Source: JBBSGD01 sp038254435
GTDB lineage: Bacteria > Actinomycetota > CADDZG01 > WHSQ01
Length of the DNA stretch: 49,430 nt
Direction: 5' to 3'
Assembly (NCBI GenBank): GCA_038254435.1
Contig: JBBSGD010000011.1
Span: 1-49,430, forward strand
Shown: in pieces, positions 36,440-45,682 of the stretch
Layout: the number at the start of each line of letters is the position of its first letter
How positions within the stretch are numbered: position 1 is the first letter of the stretch
The notes under the pieces: generated by a model
What the model was told of the DNA's origin: nothing
Database searches by the model: none
Seen by the model: the letters and a program-made list of their open reading frames with translations, nothing else
Position numbers and translations under genes: made by a program

Positions 36440-38962
36440 TTACGAGTCGGGGTTGTTCTCCGCGTCTCCTTCGGCCACGCCTGCCATCTCTACCGGTGGA
36501 ATGTCGGGGGATCGGTCTGCTTTCTTGAACTCGATCTCCTCCTCCTCGGAGTCCTCGGCCTTCTTGACGTCCACGAGGATCGTGTCGCCGGCCTCGTACT
36601 CCTTCCACAGGATCTTCTCGGACAAAGGGTCCTCGACAAGGCGCTGAATCGCCCTGCGCAGGGGGCGGGCGCCGAGTGCGGGGTCGTATCCCTGCCGGGC
36701 CAGAAGGTCCTTGGCTCTCTCGGTCAGCTCGATGTCCACGTCCTGGCTCTTGAGCTGCTCTTCGACCCTGCGAATCATGAGGTCGACTATCGAGGTGACC
36801 TCGTTGCGAGACAGCTCGTGGAACACGATGACCTCGTCGATACGGTTGAGGAACTCGGGCCGGAAGTTGCGCTTGAGCTCCTCCTGCACCCGCTCCTTCA
36901 TCTTGTCGTAGGTGAGCTCGGCCGAGGCTTGGCCGAAACCGAGGGCAGGCTTGCGCAGATTGTGCGTGCCGAGGTTGCTCGTCATGATGATCACCGTGTT
37001 CTTGAAGTCCACTGCGCGGCCCTGTGCGTCGGTGAGCCTGCCGTCCTCGAGTATCTGCAGCAGTGTGTTGAACACGTCCGGGTGGGCCTTCTCGATCTCG
37101 TCGAGCAAAACCACTGCGTAAGGACGGCGCCTCACTGCCTCGGTGAGCTGGCCGCCCTCCTCGTAGCCGACGTAGCCCGGAGGCGAGCCCACGAGGCGGC
37201 TCACGGTGTGCTTTTCCATGTACTCGGACATATCGAGCTGGATGAGGGCATCCTCGTCACCGAACATGAACTCGGCGAGCGCCTTGGCGGTCTCGGTCTT
37301 TCCGACCCCCGAGGGGCCCAGGAAGATGAACGACCCGGCCGGGCGCTTGGGGTCCTTGAGGCCGGCACGCGTCCTGCGAATCGAGCGGGACACCGCAGAG
37401 ATGGCGTCGTGCTGACCGACGATCCGCGTGTGCAGCTCGTCTTCCATGCGCAGCAGCTTTGCAGTCTCTTCCTCGGTGAGCGAGGTGACGGGAATCCCAG
37501 TCCACGACGACAGGACCTCGGCGATTTGCTCCTCGTCGACCTCGGCAAATGTCTCGCCCTGCTCGGTCCGCCACTCGGACTCTTTGACGGTGCGCTCTTC
37601 CATGAGGTGCTTTTCCTCGTCGCGAAAGCCCGCGGCGCGCTCGAAGTCCTGCTGCTCGATCGCCTCTTCCTTCTTACGGCGGACCTCGGCGATCCTGTCT
37701 TCGAGTGCGCGGTAGTCGGGCGGCGCGGCCATGCGGCGAATGCGCAGCCGGCTGCCCGCCTCGTCGATCAGGTCTATTGCCTTGTCGGGCAGGAAGCGGT
37801 CCGAGATGTACCGGTCGGCGAGGTTGGCCGCCGCCACGAGCCCCTGATCGGTGATGTGTACTCGGTGGTGGGCCTCATAGCGATCGCGCAAGCCCTTGAG
37901 GATGTCGATCGTGTGGGCCACAGAGGGCTCTGGCACCTTGATCGGCTGGAAGCGTCGCTCGAGAGCAGCGTCCTTTTCGAGGTGCTTGCGATACTCGTCG
38001 AGAGTCGTCGCCCCTATGGTCTGGAGCTCGCCCCGCGCCAGCATCGGCTTGAGGATGCTCGCCGCGTCGATGGCGCCTTCGGCGGCTCCGGCTCCCACTA
38101 GCGTGTGCAGCTCGTCGATGAACAGGATTATGTCGCCGCGCGTCTTGATCTCTTTGAGCACCTTCTTGAGACGCTCCTCGAAGTCACCGCGATAACGAGA
38201 CCCGGCGACGAGCGCGCCGAGATCGAGCGTGTAGAGCTGTTTGCCCGTGATCGTCTCGGGCACCTCGCCGCGCGTGATCTTCTGGGCGAGGCCCTCGACG
38301 ATGGCGGTCTTGCCGACACCCGGTTCACCGATCAGTACGGGATTGTTCTTTGTGCGACGTGACAGGACCTGCATGACGCGTTCGATCTCTGCGCCGCGTC
38401 CGATAACGGGGTCGAGCTTGTTCTCGCGTGCGTGTTGAGTAAGGTTGCGCCCGAACTGGTCGAGGACGAGTGAACCCTGGGGCGTTTCGGCCGAACCGCC
38501 TGCGCCCGCCGTCTCCCTGCCGCCCGAGTAGCCGGACAGGAGCTGGATCACCTGCTGGCGCACCTTGTTGAGGTCCGCGCCGAGCTTGACCAGCACCTGG
38601 GCCGCGACGCCCTCGCCTTCGCGGATGAGCCCGAGCAGGATGTGCTCCGTTCCGATGTAGTTGTGGCCGAGCTGCAGCGCCTCTCTGAGCGACAGCTCGA
38701 GCACCTTCTTGGCGCGCGGCGTGAAGGGAATGTGCCCAGAAGGCGGCGACTGCCCGGCGCCGATGATCTCCTCGACCTGCTGGCGCACCTTCTCGAGCGA
38801 GATCCCCAATGACTCGAGGGCCTTGGCGGCGACGCCTTCGCCCTCGTGAATCAACCCGAGCAGGATGTGCTCGGTTCCGATGTAGTTGTGGTTCAGCAGC
38901 CTTGCCTCTTCCTGCGCAAGGACGACCACCCTGCGGGCCCTGTCGGTGAATCTTTCAAACAC
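36440..38962 (-). CDS. clpC: ATP-dependent Clp protease ATPase subunit ClpC
   Basis: ClpC is the Hsp100 unfoldase that feeds proteins to ClpP. The 840-residue protein has two N-terminal Clp repeats (each with HNYIGTEHILLGLI), two AAA+ modules (first Walker A GEPGVGKT, second GPSGVGKT), a UVR-like coiled region between them (about ALEDRIAEVRRKKEEAIEQQ) and a D2-small domain. The GTG at 38962 (MFERFTDRARRVV) is chosen for its match to the family and its AAAGGAGG upstream; the longer frame to 39178 is unsupported. Confidence 0.97.
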   Translation of the reverse strand: MFERFTDRARRVVVLAQEEARLLNHNYIGTEHILLGLIHEGEGVAAKALESLGISLEKVRQQVEEIIGAGQSPPSGHIPFTPRAKKVLELSLREALQLGHNYIGTEHILLGLIREGEGVAAQVLVKLGADLNKVRQQVIQLLSGYSGGRETAGAGGSAETPQGSLVLDQFGRNLTQHARENKLDPVIGRGAEIERVMQVLSRRTKNNPVLIGEPGVGKTAIVEGLAQKITRGEVPETITGKQLYTLDLGALVAGSRYRGDFEERLKKVLKEIKTRGDIILFIDELHTLVGAGAAEGAIDAASILKPMLARGELQTIGATTLDEYRKHLEKDAALERRFQPIKVPEPSVAHTIDILKGLRDRYEAHHRVHITDQGLVAAANLADRYISDRFLPDKAIDLIDEAGSRLRIRRMAAPPDYRALEDRIAEVRRKKEEAIEQQDFERAAGFRDEEKHLMEERTVKESEWRTEQGETFAEVDEEQIAEVLSSWTGIPVTSLTEEETAKLLRMEDELHTRIVGQHDAISAVSRSIRRTRAGLKDPKRPAGSFIFLGPSGVGKTETAKALAEFMFGDEDALIQLDMSEYMEKHTVSRLVGSPPGYVGYEEGGQLTEAVRRRPYAVVLLDEIEKAHPDVFNTLLQILEDGRLTDAQGRAVDFKNTVIIMTSNLGTHNLRKPALGFGQASAELTYDKMKERVQEELKRNFRPEFLNRIDEVIVFHELSRNEVTSIVDLMIRRVEEQLKSQDVDIELTERAKDLLARQGYDPALGARPLRRAIQRLVEDPLSEKILWKEYEAGDTILVDVKKAEDSEEEEIEFKKADRSPDIPPVEMAGVAEGDAENNPDS

Positions 38963-39051
38963 TGGGCCACGCCTCCTTTGCCTAGAGTCCGGTTCCGGGG
39001 CCCTTGCCGCTGTGGGCCAGCCCCCGGCCGGGACATGATGTCTCACGTTCG

Positions 39052-39079
39052 AGTATACGAAGGCGATCGTTGCTTCGCC
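39052..39079 (-). promoter_or_regulatory. Possible clpC promoter and operator
   Basis: A -10-like TATACT (39057-39052) lies about 90 bases upstream of the clpC GTG. No housekeeping -35 is present. Instead an inverted repeat GGCGA-N8-TCGCC (39062-39079) covers that place, nested with CGAAG/CTTCG. This could be an activator or repressor site of the kind that controls clp genes. No regulator can be named. Confidence 0.35.
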
Positions 39080-39180
39080 CCTTATTGGCGTCTCTTTGCC
39101 TCTTTCTGCCTCTAGTACGTTCCGCGCTCCGCTCGAGGATCGCGGGCTGCCTCTATTAGAACCTCTGCGTACGACCAAAC

Positions 39181-39199
39181 GTTCCGTCCCTCACGGAAC
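39181..39199 (-). terminator. Hairpin downstream of the lipoprotein gene
   Basis: GTTCCGT-CCCTC-ACGGAAC is a perfect seven-pair hairpin 50 bases after the lipoprotein stop codon, followed on the minus strand by GTTTGG. It probably separates this gene from clpC. Confidence 0.5.
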
Positions 39200-39248
39200 T
39201 CATCGGACGTTCCCGTGCGCTTGTGAAGCACAATCTCCTCGCGCTCTG

Positions 39249-40676
39249 TCAGTGAACCGGATCTGCAGCGGACGTCACGACCCCATAGAGCTCGCTTCGG
39301 TAGGAGGGTCTGCGCCCCGGCACGCTCGACTGCGGAAAGAGCCACCGGGCGTCGGCAAGGGGAATCCGGGTCCGGCGGCCTCGGGCGAAGCCGCGCGCCA
39401 GGGGCACCCAGGGAAACGATGCCGGCAGCAGGCCGCGCTCGGGCACCCTGATCCCGTCGCGCGGGACTACCCACAGCCCTATCGTGTCCGGGTCGGGCGC
39501 AACGTGATCGCCGGGGCCGAAAGTGATCTCGGTGCCGCCCACCCGGCGGCCCTTCACTCCCTCGAGGATCTGTGCGAGGTCGTCCGATCCCGTCGCGTGT
39601 TGCTGCGCCCAGCCGATAAGCCGAGCGGCCTCGAAGGAGCGGAGCTGCCAGCCGTAGGACGCGGCCCCCCACCACTGGCGATAGGCGCGCCGGTACGACT
39701 CGAAGCTCGGCAGCGGCAGGTAGAAACCCCCCCGGTCGTACGAATCCGAGGCGATCGTGCCGGGCACGGGATTGGTCGTCAGCGGGCCGGCCGCCGGCGC
39801 CAAGGCAAGGATCTGAGGGTGCCACCATCCCGAGCGGAGCCGCCTACGCGCGACACGGGGGCGGGCGCCGGCGATGCGGGCCTCCGTCGTCGTGCGGTAC
39901 AGCGCGCCCATGTTGCGGAGCGTTGCCTGGGCCGCGCTCAGCGCCGCCGGCCCCCCCTCCACGATGACCGTCTCGACGTGGTGCCTGCGCAGCCGGTCAA
40001 GGGGCGTGCTGAGATCGGTTTGCCCGGCGTCGTACCGTGCCTTGGTCAGCGGGAGGCCGTAGATCGCGTTGGCTTCCTGCACTGCGGTCGCCGCCTGAGT
40101 CCCGTCCGTGCTCTTGTCGACCAGCATCCCGGCGTTCAGATAGCCGCGGTCGCCGGACGCGTAAGCCAGAAGCCGCTTTGCCTGCAACCTGTAGGTGGGT
40201 GAGGTCTGGAAGATGTGCGCGTGGCGAGAGCTCGAATAATCGCCGAACGAGGCGACCGCCGGGATGCCCGCTCGGGCAAGCACGCTTTCGGATGCGTCGA
40301 GCGCGCTCGACGGGCCTGCGTAGACGAGCCCGATGGTTTGATCAGAGGACGCGACACGCTCGATCAGCTCCCGGGCGCGCGCCGGATCTCCCTTGTCGTC
40401 GAGCGTCACGAGCTCGAAGGTGGGAGTGCCGGTGTCTTCGCCGGCCTCCTTGTTGAGCGTATGGACGCCAAAGTCGGCGCCCTCGTAGGCGTCCTGGCCC
40501 ATCCAGGAGCCCGGCCCGCTCATCGTTCCGACGAGCCCGACCACGAGCGTGTCGCTGCCGGTCGGCGTCGGAACGGGCACGCGCAATTGGAGGTTGCCGC
40601 GCGAGCCGGAGTCGCACGCAACCGTAAGAAGCGAGATGGCGAGGATCAAGCCCGCCGCCCTGACAAGGCCGGTCAT
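39249..40676 (-). CDS. Lipoprotein with periplasmic-binding (type 1) fold
   Basis: A 475-residue exported lipoprotein: signal peptide ending in lipobox LTVAC with Cys21 as the lipidated residue. The mature part matches the ABC-type branched-chain amino acid binding fold (Peripla_BP_6), for example LVVGLVGTMSGPGSWMGQDA and QTIGLVYAGPSSALDASESV. No permease or ATPase gene is adjacent, so it may serve a distant transporter or act as a sensor. The ligand is unknown. It starts 72 bases after lysS. Confidence 0.82.
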   Translation of the reverse strand: MTGLVRAAGLILAISLLTVACDSGSRGNLQLRVPVPTPTGSDTLVVGLVGTMSGPGSWMGQDAYEGADFGVHTLNKEAGEDTGTPTFELVTLDDKGDPARARELIERVASSDQTIGLVYAGPSSALDASESVLARAGIPAVASFGDYSSSRHAHIFQTSPTYRLQAKRLLAYASGDRGYLNAGMLVDKSTDGTQAATAVQEANAIYGLPLTKARYDAGQTDLSTPLDRLRRHHVETVIVEGGPAALSAAQATLRNMGALYRTTTEARIAGARPRVARRRLRSGWWHPQILALAPAAGPLTTNPVPGTIASDSYDRGGFYLPLPSFESYRRAYRQWWGAASYGWQLRSFEAARLIGWAQQHATGSDDLAQILEGVKGRRVGGTEITFGPGDHVAPDPDTIGLWVVPRDGIRVPERGLLPASFPWVPLARGFARGRRTRIPLADARWLFPQSSVPGRRPSYRSELYGVVTSAADPVH

Positions 40677-40748
40677 GACGCGGAATCATCGCACTACTTC
40701 ACAGAAAAACGAAGGCCGAGATTGTCGTGAGCTGCGAGTAAGCGGGCG

Positions 40749-42176
40749 TCAGGGCCCCGGGCGAAGAATGGGAAAGGTCACGGTCTCGCGGATCGAGTCC
40801 GACCCGGTTAGAAAGACCAGCAGGCGGTCGATACCAACGCCGAACCCACCGGCGGGAGGCATGCCGTACGCGAGTGCCTCGAGAAAGTCGCGATCGGCCA
40901 GGGTCGCCTCCGCGTCCCCCTGGGCGCGCGCAGCGGCCTGCTGCGCAAAGCGGCGCTCCTGCTCTGCGGAATCGTTCAGCTCCGAGTAGATCGGCGCCAG
41001 CTCGACTCCCCCGAGCACCAGGTCGGCCTGCTCGGTAAAGCCCTCGATGGTGCGGTGGTCCTTGGCAAGCGGGGAGACGTCCTTTGGAAAACCGGTGACG
41101 AAGGTGGGCTCGACGATGTTCTTTTCTCCGATTGCCTCGTAGATCTCGGCCACGATCTTGCCTCGTCCCCACGCCGCGTCGAGCGCCACGCCGATGTCGC
41201 GCGCGTACGCCCGCAGGCCGTCCCCGTCTCCCCCGTCCCACAAGCCCGAAAGGTCGCGCCCGCCTCCAGCCTCGATCGCTTCGAACATCGTCATACGCTC
41301 GAAGCGGGGGCCGAGGTCTACGACGCGCCCCTCGAGCATGACCGAGAGGTGGCCGTTCACCGCCTGCGCGATGGCGCGCACGAGATCCTCGACGAGGCTC
41401 ATCGTGTCGTTGTAGTCGGCATAGGCTTCGTAGCCCTCGAGCATGGTGAACTCAAAAAGATGAGTGCTCGACAATCCCTCGTTGCGAAAGCAACGGTTGA
41501 GCTCGTAGACGCGCTCGAAACCGCCGATGAGGAGCCTCTTCAGGTAAAGCTCGGGGGCGATCCGCAGGTAGAGATCAACGTCCATGGGATCGTGATGGGT
41601 CACGAAAGGACGGGCGATGGCACCGCCGGCCTGAGGTTGGAGCAACGGAGTCTCGACCTCGAGGAAGGCGCGCTCATCGAGCCAGCTGCGCGCCACCCGG
41701 TTGGCGGTCGCCCGGGCTTCGATCATGCGGCGAGCGCTCGCGTTGGCGAGGAAGTCGAGATAGCGCTGGCGGTAACGGGCCTCGGTGTCCGTGATTCCGT
41801 GCCACTTCTCGGGCATCGGGCGAGTGCACTCGGCAAGCAGGGTCACCGACGAGACCCTGAGCGAGAGCTCGCCGCGACGGGTGCGGATCACCTCGCCTTC
41901 GGCCCCCACGATGTCGCCCACCCCGAGCGCCGTGAAAGCCTCCATGGCGTTCTCGCCGAGCTCGTCCTGCTGGGCAAAAAGCTGAATCGCCCCCGAGGAG
42001 TCGCGCAGGTCGGCAAAGGCAAGCTTCCCGTGACCTCGAAGCGATGCGATACGCCCGGCGACGCTCGCCTCGAATCCGCTGCCGCCGCCCGGCTCGAGGT
42101 CCCCGAACCGCTCCCCGAGCACCTCCGCCGTCGCGCTGCGCTCGTAGCGATACGGATAGCCTCCTTCGACAGTCAC
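40749..42176 (-). CDS. lysS: Lysyl-tRNA synthetase (class II)
   Basis: This class II synthetase charges tRNA-Lys. The 475-residue protein has an N-terminal OB-fold anticodon domain (SVAGRIASLRGHGKLAFADL), motif 2 around ERVYELNRCFRNEGLS and motif 3 GGFGVGIDRLLVFLTG. It is slightly shorter than the E. coli enzyme. The GTG start follows GGGGGG and comes two bases after the coaX stop codon. M. tuberculosis carries lysS and coaX close together in the same order. Confidence 0.97.
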   Translation of the reverse strand: MTVEGGYPYRYERSATAEVLGERFGDLEPGGGSGFEASVAGRIASLRGHGKLAFADLRDSSGAIQLFAQQDELGENAMEAFTALGVGDIVGAEGEVIRTRRGELSLRVSSVTLLAECTRPMPEKWHGITDTEARYRQRYLDFLANASARRMIEARATANRVARSWLDERAFLEVETPLLQPQAGGAIARPFVTHHDPMDVDLYLRIAPELYLKRLLIGGFERVYELNRCFRNEGLSSTHLFEFTMLEGYEAYADYNDTMSLVEDLVRAIAQAVNGHLSVMLEGRVVDLGPRFERMTMFEAIEAGGGRDLSGLWDGGDGDGLRAYARDIGVALDAAWGRGKIVAEIYEAIGEKNIVEPTFVTGFPKDVSPLAKDHRTIEGFTEQADLVLGGVELAPIYSELNDSAEQERRFAQQAAARAQGDAEATLADRDFLEALAYGMPPAGGFGVGIDRLLVFLTGSDSIRETVTFPILRPGP

Positions 42177-42178
42177 GA

Positions 42179-42970
42179 CTACCCCCCGACCTCGGAGCGC
42201 TGGTTGCGCTCGAAGATCAGCCGCAGGCCCGTAAGTGTGAGGATCGGCTCCATGTGCTCGAGCAGACGGGTGTGCTCGAGGACTATCGACGCGAGGCCCC
42301 CGGTGGCTATGAGCTCGGCGGCTCCCCCGAGCTCCTCGACCACTCGCTCAACGAGCCCGTCCACGAGCGCGGCCGTACCGTAGACGATGCCCGACTGCAC
42401 GCTCGTGACCGTCGTCTTGCCGATGGCCGCACCGGGTGCGACCAGCTCCACGCGCCGGATCTGCGCCGTCCCCGCGAACAGGGCAGTCGCCGCGATCTCC
42501 GGCCCTGCCGCGATCGCGCAGCCGAGCAGCTCTCCTGTGGGCGACACCGCATCGATAGTGATGGCGGTGCCGAAATCCGCCACCACGACCGCCTTACCCG
42601 GAAACATGTCGTGTGCGGCGACGGCGTTGGCTATGCGGTCCGCGCCCACCTCCCGAGGAGTGTCGGTGAGAATGGCCACTCCGGTGTTGAGGCCCGGCTC
42701 GACTACCGTGGCAGGGCGACGCAAGTAGCGCACCGACATTTGCCTAAGCTCTTGGGTGATGCGGGGTACTACCGAGCAGATGGCGAATCCGTCCAGGATG
42801 TCGCTGGTGAAGGGCAAGTCGATAAGGGACATGAACTGACCGAGCATCAACGCAAGCTCGTCGGCGGTCCTTGTCGGGTCGGTCGAGGACCGCCATTCGT
42901 GCACCAGCCCGTCGCCCTCGAAGAGGCCGATGTGCATCTGGGTGTTGCCGACGTCGACTGCTAGCAGCAC
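42179..42970 (-). CDS. coaX: Type III pantothenate kinase
   Basis: CoaX phosphorylates pantothenate, the first step of coenzyme A synthesis; the type III enzyme resists feedback by CoA. The 263-residue ASKHA-fold protein has the N-terminal phosphate motif DVGNT, GADRIANAVAAH and DFGTAITID, the conserved catalytic and phosphate regions. The start is GTG 42970 without a strong ribosome-binding site. lysS follows after two bases. Confidence 0.96.
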   Translation of the reverse strand: MLLAVDVGNTQMHIGLFEGDGLVHEWRSSTDPTRTADELALMLGQFMSLIDLPFTSDILDGFAICSVVPRITQELRQMSVRYLRRPATVVEPGLNTGVAILTDTPREVGADRIANAVAAHDMFPGKAVVVADFGTAITIDAVSPTGELLGCAIAAGPEIAATALFAGTAQIRRVELVAPGAAIGKTTVTSVQSGIVYGTAALVDGLVERVVEELGGAAELIATGGLASIVLEHTRLLEHMEPILTLTGLRLIFERNQRSEVGG

Positions 42971-43123
42971 GTCGCTGTCATTCCCTTCTCATCGTCGCGG
43001 TGACCCCCTGGTGCGCTTGGGTCGGGCGCATCATAAGTGCCGCGGCTGCGCCGAGAACCTTCGGAGGGCCCGATTCATCCTGTAAGGTGCGAGACGCTCT
43101 TCTAGCCGAAAGGAACCGCTCTC

Positions 43124-44779
43124 GTGCGTTCGTTGCTCCGCGTGCTCATTGCCTCGCTCCTCGTGACGACCGTGAGCGCGCCGGCCGTGTGGGCAGATCC
43201 CGGGCCCGCACGGCACGCGGGGGTCGCGCTGCGCGGCACCGGCTCGCACGCCGCAGCCCAGCGGGCCCTGCAGCGCGCCGAACGGGCCATCGAGCCGGCC
43301 CCGAATGAGCTCCGAAGGGGCGTCCAGCAGCGCACGCGGTCCGACGCGACTGCGGTGCTGCGAGAGCTCGCTCTGCGACTGGGAGCGCTCGGCCCCAAGG
43401 ATCGCCGCCGGGCGCGCGCCATCCTCGCCCGCCCTAGCGATCACAGGGACCCCTACGGGTTCAGCTACTCGAGGGACTCGAGGCCGGTCATGAAGAGCTG
43501 CACGCCACGCCTCTGCATCCATTGGGTCAAGAGGGGAAACGACGCTCCGCCTCAGGGCGACTCCAACCATGACGGGCGGCGTGACTGGGTGCAGGTATCC
43601 CAGAAGGTGGTTACCCACGTCTACAAGACCGAGGTCGGCCGGCTCGGCTACAGGGCTCCCAAGGGTGACACGAGCTCGCGCGACTACGGGACGCGTGGCA
43701 ATCCCAATCCCAAGCTGGACGTCTACCTCGCAAACACCGGAAACCGGGGCATCTACGGCTACTGCGCCACCGACGACCCACACATCACGAGAGCGTCCTC
43801 GAACTACCGGTACGGCGATGCGTCTTCCTATTGCGTACTCGACAACGACTACGCGGAGTTCCCTGCGAACAAGCCCGCCGACAACCTGCGTGTCACAGCG
43901 GCGCACGAGCTCTTTCATGCGGTGCAGTTCGCCTACGACTTCGGCGAGGACCTGTGGCTGATGGAGGGAACGGCAGTGTGGATGGAAGACAAGGTCTACG
44001 ACTCGATCAACGACAACTACCAGTTCCTCAGTCGCAGCGCGCTAACGAGGCCGCAGCACCCCACCGACCTCGGATGGAACGGTTACGAGTACGGGTCGTG
44101 GTTGCTGTGGCGCTACCTGACCGAGCATGCAGCGAGGCACGGCATCCGGCCCGGCTCGACCCTGATCAAAGCCGAATGGAAACGCGCCGACGCGGCCCCC
44201 TCGGGCCCGAACGACTACTCGCTGCAGGCTCTGCGCCGGATTCTGAAGCGGCACGGCACCTCGGTAGCCAAGCAGTTTGCCCACTACAGCGCGGCGAACG
44301 CGGCACCAGACGGCTACTACTCGGAGGGCGCCGGCTACCGGAAGGCGGTCGGGCGACCCCCCGCCGCGCGGACCTACACGCTGGCGGGCGGCGAACGGCG
44401 AGCCGCCTCCGTGGTGCTCGATCACCTGGCGAGCAAGTACGTCAAGCTCTCGCCCGGCAAGCATCTCAGCCCGTCGGCGCGCCTCAGAGTCAAGGTCGAT
44501 CTGCCGGCTCGATACAAGGGCTCGGCGGCAACCCTCGTCATGCGATTCAAGTCCGGGGCGACGCGGCTCAGGCCCTTCGATCTCAACGGCAGGGGCAACG
44601 GCAGCAAGTGGGCGAGCTTCGACCGCCACAGTTTGGCGAGCGCCGTGCTGTCGCTTGCGAACGGCAGCGCACGCATCCCGGAGGGCTCTTGCGGCAAGGG
44701 TTACAGACCCGTGTCGTGCTACGGACGGCCGTCGGATGACGGGCTCTACTTTCGCTTTGCCGCCAAGGTCTTTCAGTAG
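43124..44779 (+). CDS. Secreted zinc metalloprotease (MXAN_6640-like, HExxH)
   Basis: A 551-residue exported protein, probably a zinc-dependent peptidase. A signal peptide (MRSLLRVLIASLLVTTV, likely cleavage after VWA near residue 24) precedes a pro-region-like segment. The catalytic block has H261-E262-L-F-H265 and a likely third ligand Glu281 in LMEGTAVW, the gluzincin arrangement. The C-terminal 150 residues look like a beta domain. It begins GTG, with AAAGGAA upstream. Its stop lies three bases from the convergent folK stop. The peptide substrate is unknown. Confidence 0.8.
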   Translation: MRSLLRVLIASLLVTTVSAPAVWADPGPARHAGVALRGTGSHAAAQRALQRAERAIEPAPNELRRGVQQRTRSDATAVLRELALRLGALGPKDRRRARAILARPSDHRDPYGFSYSRDSRPVMKSCTPRLCIHWVKRGNDAPPQGDSNHDGRRDWVQVSQKVVTHVYKTEVGRLGYRAPKGDTSSRDYGTRGNPNPKLDVYLANTGNRGIYGYCATDDPHITRASSNYRYGDASSYCVLDNDYAEFPANKPADNLRVTAAHELFHAVQFAYDFGEDLWLMEGTAVWMEDKVYDSINDNYQFLSRSALTRPQHPTDLGWNGYEYGSWLLWRYLTEHAARHGIRPGSTLIKAEWKRADAAPSGPNDYSLQALRRILKRHGTSVAKQFAHYSAANAAPDGYYSEGAGYRKAVGRPPAARTYTLAGGERRAASVVLDHLASKYVKLSPGKHLSPSARLRVKVDLPARYKGSAATLVMRFKSGATRLRPFDLNGRGNGSKWASFDRHSLASAVLSLANGSARIPEGSCGKGYRPVSCYGRPSDDGLYFRFAAKVFQ

Positions 44780-44782
44780 CTG

Positions 44783-45307
44783 CTAACCGGCCTCCTCCGA
44801 GCCGGGAGGGTCGGGCCACGGCTCGAGCAAGCGTGCGTCGCCCTCGGCTTCGTCGACGAAGCTCGCGTAGGGTGTTCCCCACGGGTCGGTGGCGCCGGGG
44901 TCGATGGCGAGCAGCGGAATCAACGCAAAGCGTCTCTGGTTGAGGCGCGGGTGCGGAATCAGAAGGTCGGGCTCGCCCACCTTCTCCTTGCCGTAGGTGA
45001 GAATGTCGAGGTCGACCACGCGCGGCCCCCAGTGGATGTCACTCGGCTGACGCCCAAAGCGGCGTTCGATCCCCTTCAGCAAGTCGAGTAGGGCGCGCGG
45101 CTGAAGATCCGTTGTGGTCCGCGCGACCATGTTGATGAAGGATCGCTGCGGTGGGCCTCCTACGGGCGAGGTCTCGTACAGGCCCGACACGCCCTTGACT
45201 GCGATGCCCGGCGTGTCTTGTAGCTCGGCCACAGCTCGGCGGCAGAACCCCTGCCTGTCCCCCACGTTGGAACCGATTCCGATGAAAGAGTCTTGGATCT
45301 GTCCCAC
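44783..45307 (-). CDS. folK: 6-hydroxymethyl-7,8-dihydropterin pyrophosphokinase (HPPK)
   Basis: HPPK transfers pyrophosphate from ATP to hydroxymethyl-dihydropterin in folate synthesis. The 174-residue protein has GIGSNVGDR at the N-terminus, ETSPVGGPPQRSFINM, and WGPRVVDLDILTYG with the magnesium-binding aspartates, then PHPRLNQRRFALIPL. It is the last gene of folE-folP-folB-folK, six bases after folB. Confidence 0.97.
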   Translation of the reverse strand: MGQIQDSFIGIGSNVGDRQGFCRRAVAELQDTPGIAVKGVSGLYETSPVGGPPQRSFINMVARTTTDLQPRALLDLLKGIERRFGRQPSDIHWGPRVVDLDILTYGKEKVGEPDLLIPHPRLNQRRFALIPLLAIDPGATDPWGTPYASFVDEAEGDARLLEPWPDPPGSEEAG

Positions 45308-45313
45308 GACTTC

Positions 45314-45682
45314 CTATTGCTCCTTGCCGGGCCGGTCGACGATTACCGTCACGGCCCCGACCTCTTCGGGGATCGGCGGCACTTCCTTGCCCACCGCCAC
45401 CGTAACGCGCTCGACCCCCCGGCGCTCGCACACGAGCTCGGCGACCTCGCCGGCGAGCCGTTCGAGCAGCGCGGCCTCACTAGCCGCAACGAGGGCGGCA
45501 ACGTCGTGCACGAGCGCGCCGTAATCGATCGTGTCGTCCAGATCGTCGCTGCGTGAGGGAATGGATGCGTCGTAAACCGCATCGATGTCGATCAGCACTT
45601 GCTGTGGCCGGCCGCGCTCCTCCGCCGTTGCGCCGATCCGGGTCACGACGCGCAGACCGCGCACGACGATGTGGTCGCTCAC
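45314..45682 (-). CDS. folB: Dihydroneopterin aldolase
   Basis: FolB cleaves 7,8-dihydroneopterin to hydroxymethyl-dihydropterin. The 122-residue protein starts at GTG 45682 (MSDHIVVRGLRVVTRIGATA), overlapping the folP TGA by four bases. It contains DTIDYGALVHDVA with the conserved substrate-binding Tyr, and GVERVTVAVGKE with the catalytic lysine region. The longer upstream frame is the other frame of folP. Confidence 0.95.
   Translation of the reverse strand: MSDHIVVRGLRVVTRIGATAEERGRPQQVLIDIDAVYDASIPSRSDDLDDTIDYGALVHDVAALVAASEAALLERLAGEVAELVCERRGVERVTVAVGKEVPPIPEEVGAVTVIVDRPGKEQ

Noticed and set aside
36419..38101. 560-residue plus-strand frame inside clpC
   Set aside because: It mirrors ClpC coding sequence and begins at its terminator.
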